From contig JADJTX010000004.1 of the NCBI GenBank assembly GCA_016710985.1, positions 206,475 through 270,474 on the forward strand: a stretch of 64,000 nt of DNA, read 5' to 3'. Each line of letters begins with the position of its first letter. The first letter of the stretch is position 1. Below the pieces are notes generated by a model. The model was not told the origin of the DNA. It did not search any database and saw only the letters and a list, made by a program, of their open reading frames with translations. Source of the DNA: Ignavibacteria bacterium (lineage in GTDB: Bacteria > Bacteroidota > Ignavibacteria > Tepidaquicellales > Tepidaquicellaceae). The position numbers and the translations under genes were made by a program. This document shows positions 26,662 through 35,313 of this stretch, in pieces.

Positions 26662-29490
26662 ATGAAAAACTTTTTTCTATCTTTTGTATTATTGTTTCTG
26701 AGCTTTAGTCTTTCGCAGGCTCAGGTAAATACATATACATTTACGCAGACTTCGGGAGCTTATTCTGAAATCACAGGAACTCTTTTTGATTCTGCAACAA
26801 GTAATTCCGGCGCTACATCATTAGATGATGTACAATATTTGAGCCGGGCAATCGGGTTCTCATTTGTTATGAACGGTACTGCATATACAACCTACAGTAT
26901 GAATACAAATGGTCAGATCACATTTGGAGCAACCGGACCTGGTACAACAAATTATACTCCGATTTCTGCCACTACAGCTTATGAGAGCTGCATAGCCGGT
27001 TTGTCAAGAGATTTACAGGGTATTTACGGATTTACTGCTACAAGAACACTTGCAAGCACTACTCTGACAGGTGTAACAAATTTTGCAGGCATAGTTGTAG
27101 GGAAAATTGTTCAAGGTACAGGAATTCCGGCCGGAACAAGAGTAACAGCAATAAATACCGGCGCAGGAACAGTTGATATTTCTTTAGCCGCAACTGCAGC
27201 AGGAACAACAACTCTGAACTGCTGCTCAGGTGAGCTAAGATCTGAAACGCAAGGATCTGCAGGCAGCCGGGTGCATATCATTCAGTGGAAGAATTTCCAA
27301 AGATTCAGTTCAGCTACTTTGACTGATAATTTTAATTTTCAGATCAGAATTTATGAAACAACTAATTTAATAGAAGTTGTATATGGTTCAGTTACAGCAA
27401 ATGCAACTGCCATAGTTCCTCAGGTTGGTCTTAGAGGTTTAACAAATGCAGATTTTAATAACAGAACATCTACAACAACCTGGTCTGCTTCAACTGCAGG
27501 CGCTGTGAATACTGCTTCAATGACCTTAAGCAGTACGGTTTTTCCGGGTTCCGGTCAAATATACAGATGGGCACCTTTTGTCCCGTTAAATAATGATGTC
27601 GGAACAACAGTGATTTTAAATCCTGTTAATGGCGGAGGATCGGGAATTCAGGCTCCGGTAGCTACTATAAAAAATTTCGGTAATAACAGTCAGTCTGGCT
27701 ATAATGTGACATGTACTATTTCTCCCGGAGGTTATTCAAATACACAAACAGCACCGTTACTTACTACAGGAAATACTGCAAACATTAATTTTGCAAATGT
27801 CAATTTAGCAGCGAATACTAATTATACAGTTACTGTATATACTTCATTACCAGGTGATCAGAATCTTGCAAATGACACACAAAGAGTTTCTGTATCATTG
27901 ATTAATGCTAATTACGGAAATGACAGCGGATATTTTTATGCTAATAATCTAGCATTAGACCAGCCGTCTTTCCCGGTATGGTGCTGGAAAGATACTACTG
28001 GAAGTAAATCAGTCTTAGTCAATGGTGTAACTGCACCGGGAAATACATTGGTGGGATCGGTTGACGACGGGTATTACAAATTAAGCTTAAAAAATATTTT
28101 GCTTTCATTCGGGATGGATACAACTGACAAGCACCTTAAATATAACGGGGTTTGTTATGATTCAATTTTCCCGGGAACAAACGGAATTGTTGGACTTACA
28201 GAAGCCTTTGGTTCGATATCTTTAACATCTTTTAACATAGACGGTGCAAGAGTAGCGAAAAACGCACTTCTTCCAATGTGGCATGATTTTGATCTGGGAA
28301 CTTTAACATTCCAGACAACTAACAGGCTAAGTTATTTAGCTCAGGGAAACCAGTTAATTATTACTTACAGTAAAGTAGCAGCATTTGCACCGGAAAATAA
28401 CTGGGCTACTTTTCAAGTCGTGATAGAAATTGTTTCCGGATGTGCAGTTGCAAATTCAAATTTCAGATATACTATGGCAGATACAACGAATGGTCAGACA
28501 AGTGCAGCTTATCTTTCTGATTATCTTGCTCAGTATCCTGCAGCGACAGGAGGTATAACAACCTTTAGAAATTATGTCTCAGGGTATTCACAAAACGGAG
28601 CTCCAATTGCTTATGCAGGATATGTTTCAACAGCAAATCCGCTTCCGGCATCACCTTCAACACAATTGAATATTAAGAGACCTTTATATAACCTGACTAC
28701 AGGCAGCGGACTTGCAATTGAATATGGTCCAAACAATCTCAACCTGAATGAAATCAGTTGCTCTAAGAAATCTCCTATCAGAGTATCTGTTGCATTACAG
28801 GGATTGCAAAGTAACGGAAGCCCTGTTGGATCTACACTAAGGGTCAGAGATACCGTAACAATAAATGTAAGAGAAACTTTTGTTCCGTATGCAGTATTGC
28901 AGCAATTTAAAGTTTACCTGGATTCAGCTCATAACGGCAGTTACGCTTACGGATATGCGGACCTTGATTTTGCATGGGAACAAGGTCATCCTTATTATCT
29001 GGAAGTGTCACATAGAAACTCTGTGTTTGCATGGAGTAATCCATTCTCATCAAATACAGATTCATTAAGATACAATTTTACAACAAGTATCGGACAGACA
29101 TACGGTAATATCGCTGTTGTAATTAACGGTGCTGCTTCAATGTATACAGGAGATATCGCTTCACCTATAGATGCTCCGGACGGATGCGTTACGCTTGTAG
29201 ACTTACTGAATATTTATAACGAAAGTCAGGCATTTGCTTCAGGTCCATATGTACTTGCGGATTTAAATTATGACGGCACAGTTGACCTTTCGGATTTAAT
29301 ATTAGTTTATAATAATAATGTAGCTTTCATATGCGGCGTTAAACCTCCGGGAGCACTTGATGGTTCTTATGTATCACCTGTTCTGAATTACGTACCGGAC
29401 AGCAGGATTATGATTATTCCTGATCCGAATTATGTTGACAAAGAAGCATTATTATTAAATGAAGCATCAGTAAACGAAGAAAAAAAATAA
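26662..29490 (+). CDS. Large secreted protein with C-terminal dockerin-type module (client A)
   Basis: 942 aa. Signal peptide 1-20 (cleaved after SQA). About 25-300 is a Thr/Ser-rich beta domain (GFSFVMNG, MNTNGQITFG). About 305-410 resembles a CARDB/adhesin-like beta-sandwich (NDVGTTVILNP). A further beta domain lies at 420-690. The shared module occupies about 700-900: RDTVTINVRE, SHRNSVFAWSN, then two calcium-repeat candidates, the first with an insertion (GDIASPIDAPDGCVTLVDLL) and the second DLNYDGTVDLSDLILVYNNN. Unlike its paralogues it has about 50 extra residues after the module. No T9SS sorting domain. The AAAGGAAG ribosome-binding site precedes ATG 26662. First gene of the exported-protein block. 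Confidence 0.8.
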   Translation: MKNFFLSFVLLFLSFSLSQAQVNTYTFTQTSGAYSEITGTLFDSATSNSGATSLDDVQYLSRAIGFSFVMNGTAYTTYSMNTNGQITFGATGPGTTNYTPISATTAYESCIAGLSRDLQGIYGFTATRTLASTTLTGVTNFAGIVVGKIVQGTGIPAGTRVTAINTGAGTVDISLAATAAGTTTLNCCSGELRSETQGSAGSRVHIIQWKNFQRFSSATLTDNFNFQIRIYETTNLIEVVYGSVTANATAIVPQVGLRGLTNADFNNRTSTTTWSASTAGAVNTASMTLSSTVFPGSGQIYRWAPFVPLNNDVGTTVILNPVNGGGSGIQAPVATIKNFGNNSQSGYNVTCTISPGGYSNTQTAPLLTTGNTANINFANVNLAANTNYTVTVYTSLPGDQNLANDTQRVSVSLINANYGNDSGYFYANNLALDQPSFPVWCWKDTTGSKSVLVNGVTAPGNTLVGSVDDGYYKLSLKNILLSFGMDTTDKHLKYNGVCYDSIFPGTNGIVGLTEAFGSISLTSFNIDGARVAKNALLPMWHDFDLGTLTFQTTNRLSYLAQGNQLIITYSKVAAFAPENNWATFQVVIEIVSGCAVANSNFRYTMADTTNGQTSAAYLSDYLAQYPAATGGITTFRNYVSGYSQNGAPIAYAGYVSTANPLPASPSTQLNIKRPLYNLTTGSGLAIEYGPNNLNLNEISCSKKSPIRVSVALQGLQSNGSPVGSTLRVRDTVTINVRETFVPYAVLQQFKVYLDSAHNGSYAYGYADLDFAWEQGHPYYLEVSHRNSVFAWSNPFSSNTDSLRYNFTTSIGQTYGNIAVVINGAASMYTGDIASPIDAPDGCVTLVDLLNIYNESQAFASGPYVLADLNYDGTVDLSDLILVYNNNVAFICGVKPPGALDGSYVSPVLNYVPDSRIMIIPDPNYVDKEALLLNEASVNEEKK

Positions 29491-29502
29491 TATCCAAATT
29501 TT

Positions 29503-29531
29503 GAAGTGAAACACTTTATGTGTTTCACTTC
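29503..29531 (+). terminator. Strong hairpin after client A (possible terminator)
   Basis: Perfect 12-bp stem GAAGTGAAACAC/GTGTTTCACTTC with a 5-base loop, 12 bases after the stop. No T-run follows at once, so termination is likely but not certain. Confidence 0.6.
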
Positions 29532-29572
29532 ATAAAGATAAGTTAATTTTTTGTAAAGGTATTAAAAGAGAA

Positions 29573-29603
29573 TTGACAATTAGTATTTAAGAAACTAAAT
29601 TTG
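29573..29603 (+). promoter_or_regulatory. Bacteroidota-type promoter candidate
   Basis: TTG at 29573-29575, 20-bp spacer, TAAATTTG at 29596-29603, which fits the phylum pattern TTG-19/21-TAnnTTTG, about 50 bp before ATG 29656. Confidence 0.6.
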
Positions 29604-29655
29604 TAACAAAATAAAATATAAAAAACCTTAATTAATTAACCAAAAAAAAAAAACA

Positions 29656-30898
29656 ATGAAAAACACATTCAAACTCTTTGTAACATTGTTCTTGTTAACA
29701 GTTCTGTTATCGCAAAGTAAAGTTAACGGACAAACAATTCCTCCAAGATTTGTAATGACAGTAAAGAACATTGCAACAACAAATCCTGCTAACGTCAAGG
29801 GACAGTATATTACGATTTGAAGTATATCTTCAGCAAATCAATCAAGGCCAGCCAAATGTAATGGACTTTGAATATTGTGCAGGTCAATTTACATGGTCAT
29901 ATAATAAAGCTATACAAGCACCGGGTAAAGATTTATTTTTTGGTTTATTCGGAGCAGGAACTTCATTACCTCCGGCAATTCGTCCTCCTGCATTCCAGGT
30001 TGATTCAGTAAATGGTTACTTAAAGATGGCCGGTAATCTGCCACAATCTTTAGTTAACTATTTTATCTCCGGAACAGCTCCTGGAACAAGAATATTAACA
30101 GCTCAATTAAGAACTGATGGTAATGCTTTTCAACAAGTTCCATTAGATCTAAGATTCAAACTTGGTGCATCACCAAATACATTCGTTGCAGCTTTCGCTC
30201 CTTATCCTGACACAGCCGGATTTGATAGTGAAACCTTCCCGAATCAAACAGCAATTGCTTTAATGGATACAATCAATCCTCCGGGAGATCCGGTTTACAC
30301 AGTTGAAAACGGTGGATTTGTTTTACCTGTTGAATTAGCAAGCTTCGCAGCTAACGTAAACAAAAACAATGTAGTATTAAACTGGACAACAACAACAGAA
30401 ACCAACAACCAAGGATTTGACATTGAAAGATCACTGGTTGGTTCTAACGAATGGACAAAAGCCGGAAATGTTTCAGGTAACGGAACAACAAACGAAGCAA
30501 AGAGCTACAGTTTTGCGGAAAGATTAACAACCGGTCACTATAATTACAGATTGAAACAAATAGATTTCAACGGTGGTGTTAACTATCACAACTTAAGCAA
30601 TGAAGTAGTAGTTGGTGTTCCATCAGTATACGCTTTATCACAAAACTATCCAAATCCGTTCAATCCAACAACAAAGATTGATTTTGAATTACCATACGAT
30701 GGAAAAGTAAGTGTTTTATTGTATGATATTTCCGGAAGAGAAGTTGCTAAATTAGTTAATGAAGTAAAAACAGCAGGTTACTATTCAGTTCAATTCAACG
30801 GCGCTAACTTAGCCAGTGGAATGTACTTCTATAGAATTAATGCTGAAGGTAACAGCCAAAACTTTGTATCAACAAAGAAAATGGTTCTTATCAAATAA
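29656..30898 (+). CDS. T9SS-sorted protein with cohesin-like N-terminal region (scaffold-like 1), frameshifted
   Basis: Signal peptide 1-24 (ends VNG-QT). The mature N-terminal about 150 residues form a beta-rich domain (LRFEVYLQQINQ, FTWSYNKAI, VNGYLKMAGNLPQS, GTRILTAQLRT, VPLDLRFKLG) whose strand order recalls cohesins, a low-certainty fold guess. An FN3-like segment follows (LPVELASFAANVNKNNVVLN), then a T9SS type A domain from QNYPNPFNPTTKIDFEL to KKMVLIK. A +1 change near 29803 (GGG where GG is expected) splits the gene. The piece from ATG 29656 stops at 29820, and the second frame runs from within it to 30898. Joined length is about 413 aa. Confidence 0.82.
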
Positions 30899-30924
30899 GA
30901 CTTAGCTTTAAATAATATATCTAT

Positions 30925-30958
30925 AAAAAAAGCCGGAATTTATTCCGGCTTTTTTTTT
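30925..30958 (+). terminator. Rho-independent terminator
   Basis: AGCCGGAA/TTCCGGCT stem, 4-base loop, A-run before and T8 after. Confidence 0.92.
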
Positions 30959-31122
30959 ATTTTGACTCGTTCAAATTGGCAAAACTTTTATCTCAAATTG
31001 CCGGGAGTTATCCTAAACCAGTAAGAAAAAATAAAATCTGATTGTACAGTAATTTTAGCTACAAAAAAAATAAAATTGTACTACATTAGATCTGTCACAA
31101 AAATTCAGACCTGCAAAGTCCA

Positions 31123-31366
31123 ATTAAGAATATTTATGTTATAAAACAAATAAAAATATTTCAAATGAAATCCAATGAGTCCAATGAAAACATTCCCATT
31201 CTCCTGCCTTTTGTGCAAATAAATTAAAATCTGAATACTACATTTCTTTAAATTTTAGTTTGCAAAAAACTGTTGACCTTATTATTTTAATTCCATCATA
31301 AACAATTTAAATTCTCCGAAATCCGCATTAAGAATATTTACGTTATAAACTAATAAAATATTTTTT
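31123..31366 (+). promoter_or_regulatory. Long leader region with a duplicated block
   Basis: The 493-bp gap before the CHRD gene holds two copies, about 204 bp apart, of ATTAAGAATATTTAYGTTATAAA followed by an A/T-rich AATAAAATATTT segment (31123-31160 and 31327-31366). The second lies just upstream of the AAAGGAG ribosome-binding site at about 31380. They may be duplicated promoter or regulator sites. No ORF is seen in the gap. Confidence 0.4.
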
Positions 31367-31391
31367 AACCAAATAAAACAAAGGAGCTGAA

Positions 31392-32384
31392 ATGAAAAAC
31401 TTTTCTAAATTTGCTTTAATAATTTTCTTAGGTATTGCATTACTATTTGTACTTCAAAAAAATTCTTTCGCCATTATCTATTCAATTAATGCTGCAATGA
31501 GCGGAGCTCAGGAAAATCCTCCGGTTGCAGGCGGCAGCGGTACATTTACCGGGACATATAATTCGGTAACAAAAATACTAAGTTACAATATAGTATTCAG
31601 TGTCACAGGTACAATTACGGCAGGTCATTTTCACGGTCCAGCGGCTGTAGGAGTGAATGCAGGAGTACAACAAGGTTTTATCGGTTTACCTTTAGGTGTA
31701 ACCAATGGTAATTTCACAAGTGCATCAACAGCTTTAACAGCTACACAGGAAACACAATTATTGAACGGATTGTGGTATACAAACCTTCATACAACTACAT
31801 TTGGCGGAGGAGCAATAAGAGGTCAGCTTTTTCCTGTAGCCTTGCATACTTTAGATCTAACTTATTTAATTGAGGGATTATATAACGGTACCAGTATGGT
31901 CAGAGATACCGTAACTGTTAATTTAAGAGAAAATTTTTCACCATTTGCAATGGTGAGCAGTTCTAAAGTATTTTTAAGTACAGCCGGTACAGCTACAATC
32001 AATTTTGCAAATGCAACTAATTCCACACAATATTATATTCAGATCCTCAACAGAAACGCAATAGAAGAATATAGCGGAGAACCGTTCAGCTTTGCAGCGA
32101 ATTCAGGAAGCTATGACTTCTCATCCTCTGCTTCCAGATCATTAGGGAACAACCTTATTCTTGTGGGAAGCAAATATTGCAGTTACAGCGGAGATGTCAA
32201 TCAAAACGGATTCATTGACCTCTCAGATATCATTGATGTATCAAATGATGCAGATCTCTTTCTTACTGGTTATGTTGCTACAGATTTAAATGGAAACAAC
32301 ATTGTTAACCTTGAAGATATCTTGATTTGCTATAATAATGCTATTAAATTCATTTCAGCACAAGTACCTTCAAGCGGAAGATAA
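31392..32384 (+). CDS. CHRD-domain secreted protein with C-terminal dockerin-type module (client B)
   Basis: 330 aa. Signal peptide about 1-28 (ends SFA-II). CHRD domain about 35-150: AAMSGAQENPPV, GTFTGTYNSVTKILSYNI, GHFHGPAAVGVNAG and LNGLWYTNLHTTTFGGGAIR are diagnostic. The shared module follows (155-330): RDTVTVNLRENFSPFAMV, NRNAIEEYS, then GDVNQNGFIDLSDI and DLNGNNIVNLEDI with YNNAIKF near the end. This is the smallest client and defines the minimal module. A classic AAGGAG site lies 8 bases before ATG. Terminators lie before and after, so it is transcribed alone. Confidence 0.87.
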   Translation: MKNFSKFALIIFLGIALLFVLQKNSFAIIYSINAAMSGAQENPPVAGGSGTFTGTYNSVTKILSYNIVFSVTGTITAGHFHGPAAVGVNAGVQQGFIGLPLGVTNGNFTSASTALTATQETQLLNGLWYTNLHTTTFGGGAIRGQLFPVALHTLDLTYLIEGLYNGTSMVRDTVTVNLRENFSPFAMVSSSKVFLSTAGTATINFANATNSTQYYIQILNRNAIEEYSGEPFSFAANSGSYDFSSSASRSLGNNLILVGSKYCSYSGDVNQNGFIDLSDIIDVSNDADLFLTGYVATDLNGNNIVNLEDILICYNNAIKFISAQVPSSGR

Positions 32385-32399
32385 AAAATAAGTTTAAAG

Positions 32400-32430
32400 C
32401 CGGGAATATTATTATTCCCGGTTTGTCTTT
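32400..32430 (+). terminator. Rho-independent terminator
   Basis: CCGGGAAT/ATTCCCGG stem with a 6-base loop followed by TTTGTCTTTTC. Confidence 0.8.
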
Positions 32431-32561
32431 TCTGCATTCAAACCATTACTTCCGCCAATAGCTTTATTCCGCATTAGTTGCATCCTTATTTCATTTAGGC
32501 TCTCGAAAATATCTTTAAAGATCAGCTTAAAAAATGGTGATTTTTTCTAAAAAAATTCTTT

Positions 32562-32591
32562 GCAAATATTGTTGGAAAATAATTATTTTTG
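32562..32591 (+). promoter_or_regulatory. Bacteroidota-type promoter candidate
   Basis: TTG 32562-32564, 19-bp spacer, TATTTTTG 32584-32591, followed by TAAAGG. The string TTTGTAAAG recurs upstream of client A (26551) and scaffold-like 1 (29551). Confidence 0.6.
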
Positions 32592-32647
32592 TAAAGGATT
32601 AAATAATATTAATAAATTATCCATTAAACAAAAAGGAGAGTAAAAAA

Positions 32648-35082
32648 ATGAATTTCTTAAAAGACAATTTTAAGATCTTTGCTTTGATTTTTATTTTAAT
32701 CAACAGCAATAATTCCAATGCACAAATGTTTTGGAATCAGTCCTGCCAGTTTACGGGCGGTAATAACAGCTACATTTCAGTTACTAATTCAACCGATGTA
32801 AATCTCACCGGTGATTTTACGCTCGAGACATGGGTAAATCCAACATCTGTGACCGGAACTGAAAAGGGAATCATTTCAAAAGGTTCGACACTCGGACTGT
32901 CTTTGAGATACGCATTAAAGATAAGTACCACAGGAAGAGTAACAATTTCTACAAACGGACTTTTAATACTGACAAGCACATCAGCCTTAACAGCAAATGC
33001 ATGGACTCATGTCTGCGCAACGTTTAATTCTACTACAGACAGTTTTGCAATTTACATTAACGGTGTGAAAAATATCGGAGCTGTTATCGGGTCAGCTGAG
33101 CCAAGTTCAAACACAGATTCATTGTACGTAGGTATTGCCGGTTCAGGATTAGGCTTTGCAGGACAGTTAGATGAGGTCAGATTGTGGAATAAATCTCTGA
33201 CGGCTACTCAAATTTCTCAATACTTCAGAACATCTTTGGGAGCAACCGGAGGAAGGTTGTATGAAGGATTGGTATTATCTTTACCATTTCAGAGAAACAA
33301 TTCAGGAGGAACTGTATTTACAACAGAGGATAACACCGGCAACGGACATCACGGAAAGGGAAGAAATGTAACGGCTGATAATCAAACCGGGACAAATTAC
33401 AGGACAATCTGTGATAATGAAAGTTTAAATCTTTTTGGTACCGGAGAATATGTTGCGGGACCGAACAGTGCTTTAATAAGTCCGACATCACAAATTACAC
33501 TTGAGGCATGGATATTTCCAAGAAATCTAACTTCAAGTCCGTCCATAATATCAAAAAATTCAGCGACTTCATATAATTTAGGAGTGAGTTCCACCGGGAA
33601 AGTTAATTTTATTCCCAAAGGCGGGGCACAAATATTAGAAAGTAAATCTGTAGTAATACCTGCCCGTTGGACTCATATTGCCGCAACCTACAATGGCAGT
33701 ACTACATCATTATACATTAACGGTGTTTTGGATACATCAACAAATTCAATTGGAGGATCCATTGGTTCAAATACGGATTCCTTAATAATTGGCGGTGACA
33801 GAACCGGAGCACCGGTCACCAATTTTTTAACGGTTTCATTGATGAAGTAAGAATCTCAAACTATGCTAAAACAGCAGCTCAGGTTACCAGTTATCTTTTT
33901 AAATCAATTGATTCAGTAAATCAGCCTGTTGCGGCTTCTAATAATGTATGTTATAATTTAGACGGAACGCTGGCAGATAACGGAGACGGCGGTCCCAGAC
34001 TTTATCTGAGAGACAGCGCTAAATTCAGCCATCCCGGCGGAGTAGCAAATATGCCTGTATCACCAATGCTCAGAGATGATGCCAAACCATTTGGTACAGG
34101 ATTCACTGTTAAATATTCAGGAAAGAAAGTTCCTCTAACAGGCGGCAGTGGAACAACCTTGGATACTTTATTGATTCCATTCAACGTCAATATTAATGAC
34201 ATAAATATTTTTGTTGCAATAAATCATACTGACGAAACTAATTTGGATGTGAGTCTTACTGCGCCCACCGGACAAGCAGTTCAACTTTCAACCGATGGAC
34301 TCACAGCAGGAGCATATGATCATCTTATTACTATATTTGATGATCAGGCAACTAACTCCGTAATTTCAACACCTTTTACTTCTTTTACTCCGTCAGTGAG
34401 ATCAGATTCAAACCTGTTCAATAAATTCGGAGGAGATTACAGCCAGGGAAGGTGGGTTTTAAGCGTGACTGACGATGGAGGAACCGCTGATACCGGAAGA
34501 ATTTATTCCTGGGGAATTCAGTTCAATTCTTCTCCGATATCCGGTACCATCACAACATTAAATCTAACATCGATCATTCAGGGATTCTGGGACGGCGCTA
34601 CAATGGTGCAGGATACAATGAGAGTATATCTGAGAAACACTACACCGCCTTATTTGATAACTGATTCAAGTAAGGTATTCCTGAGTTCAACCGGTTTTGC
34701 AAACATTTCTTTCGCAAACACGGCAACATCTACAAAGTATATTGCATTAAAGCACAGAAATTCGATTGAAACCTGGAGCGCGACGGGGGTTAACTTCAAA
34801 CAGGATTCAACAACTACTTATGATTTCACAACAGGATCAAATAAAGCATATGGGAGTAATCTTGGTTTAAAAAACGGAAAATATACTGTTTACAACGGAA
34901 ACGTGAATACTGACTTTGTCATAGATCTTACGGATGTTGTGGCTGTCTATAATGCAAGTAATGTTTTCACACTGGGATATACGATTGTAGACTTAACAGG
35001 AGATAACTTTGTAACATTAGATGATGTATTACTGGCATATAATAATGCATCGAATTTTGTCGGTAAAATTACGCCTCCGTAA
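32648..35082 (+). CDS. LamG/P-domain secreted protein with C-terminal dockerin-type module (client C), frameshifted
   Basis: Signal peptide 1-25 (ends SNA-QM). Two LamG/concanavalin-like domains (about 40-205 and 260-410; FTLETWVNP, WTHVCATFNS, LDEVRLWNKSLT and ITLEAWIFP, WTHIAATYNG). A proprotein-convertase P-like domain follows (INDINIFVAINH, LDVSLTAPTG, GRWVLSVTDDG), then the shared module: HRNSIETWSATG, GNVNTDFVIDLTDVVAVYN and DLTGDNFVTLDDV, ending FVGKITPP. The first frame stops at 33850. A -1 change in a T6 run near 33826 restores NFFNGFIDEVRISNYA and continues to 35082, giving about 811 aa. An AAGGAG site precedes ATG 32648. Confidence 0.85.
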
Positions 35083-35109
35083 GTTAATTTAATATAATTC
35101 ACTTTTACG

Positions 35110-35145
35110 AGCTGAATGAAAGTCATTTTCATTCAGCTTTTTTTT
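35110..35145 (+). terminator. Rho-independent terminator
   Basis: 10-bp stem AGCTGAATGA/TCATTCAGCT, 9-base loop, T-run. Confidence 0.88.
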
Positions 35146-35199
35146 ATTAGAAGTATTATTATTTGGAAATCCGGAGAAACTATCAAAGGGCATTTGCAG

Positions 35200-35230
35200 T
35201 TGATATTACAAACCTTTTACCATATTTTTG
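35200..35230 (+). promoter_or_regulatory. Bacteroidota-type promoter candidate
   Basis: TTG 35200-35202, 20-bp spacer, TATTTTTG 35223-35230, upstream of the TTG start of the endonuclease I gene. Confidence 0.6.
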
Positions 35231-35313
35231 TATACACATAATAATTCAATCAATAAAAATGCAGGGACAGGTAAAATATTACTTAACTTGCATTTATTTT
35301 TATTTAATAAAAT

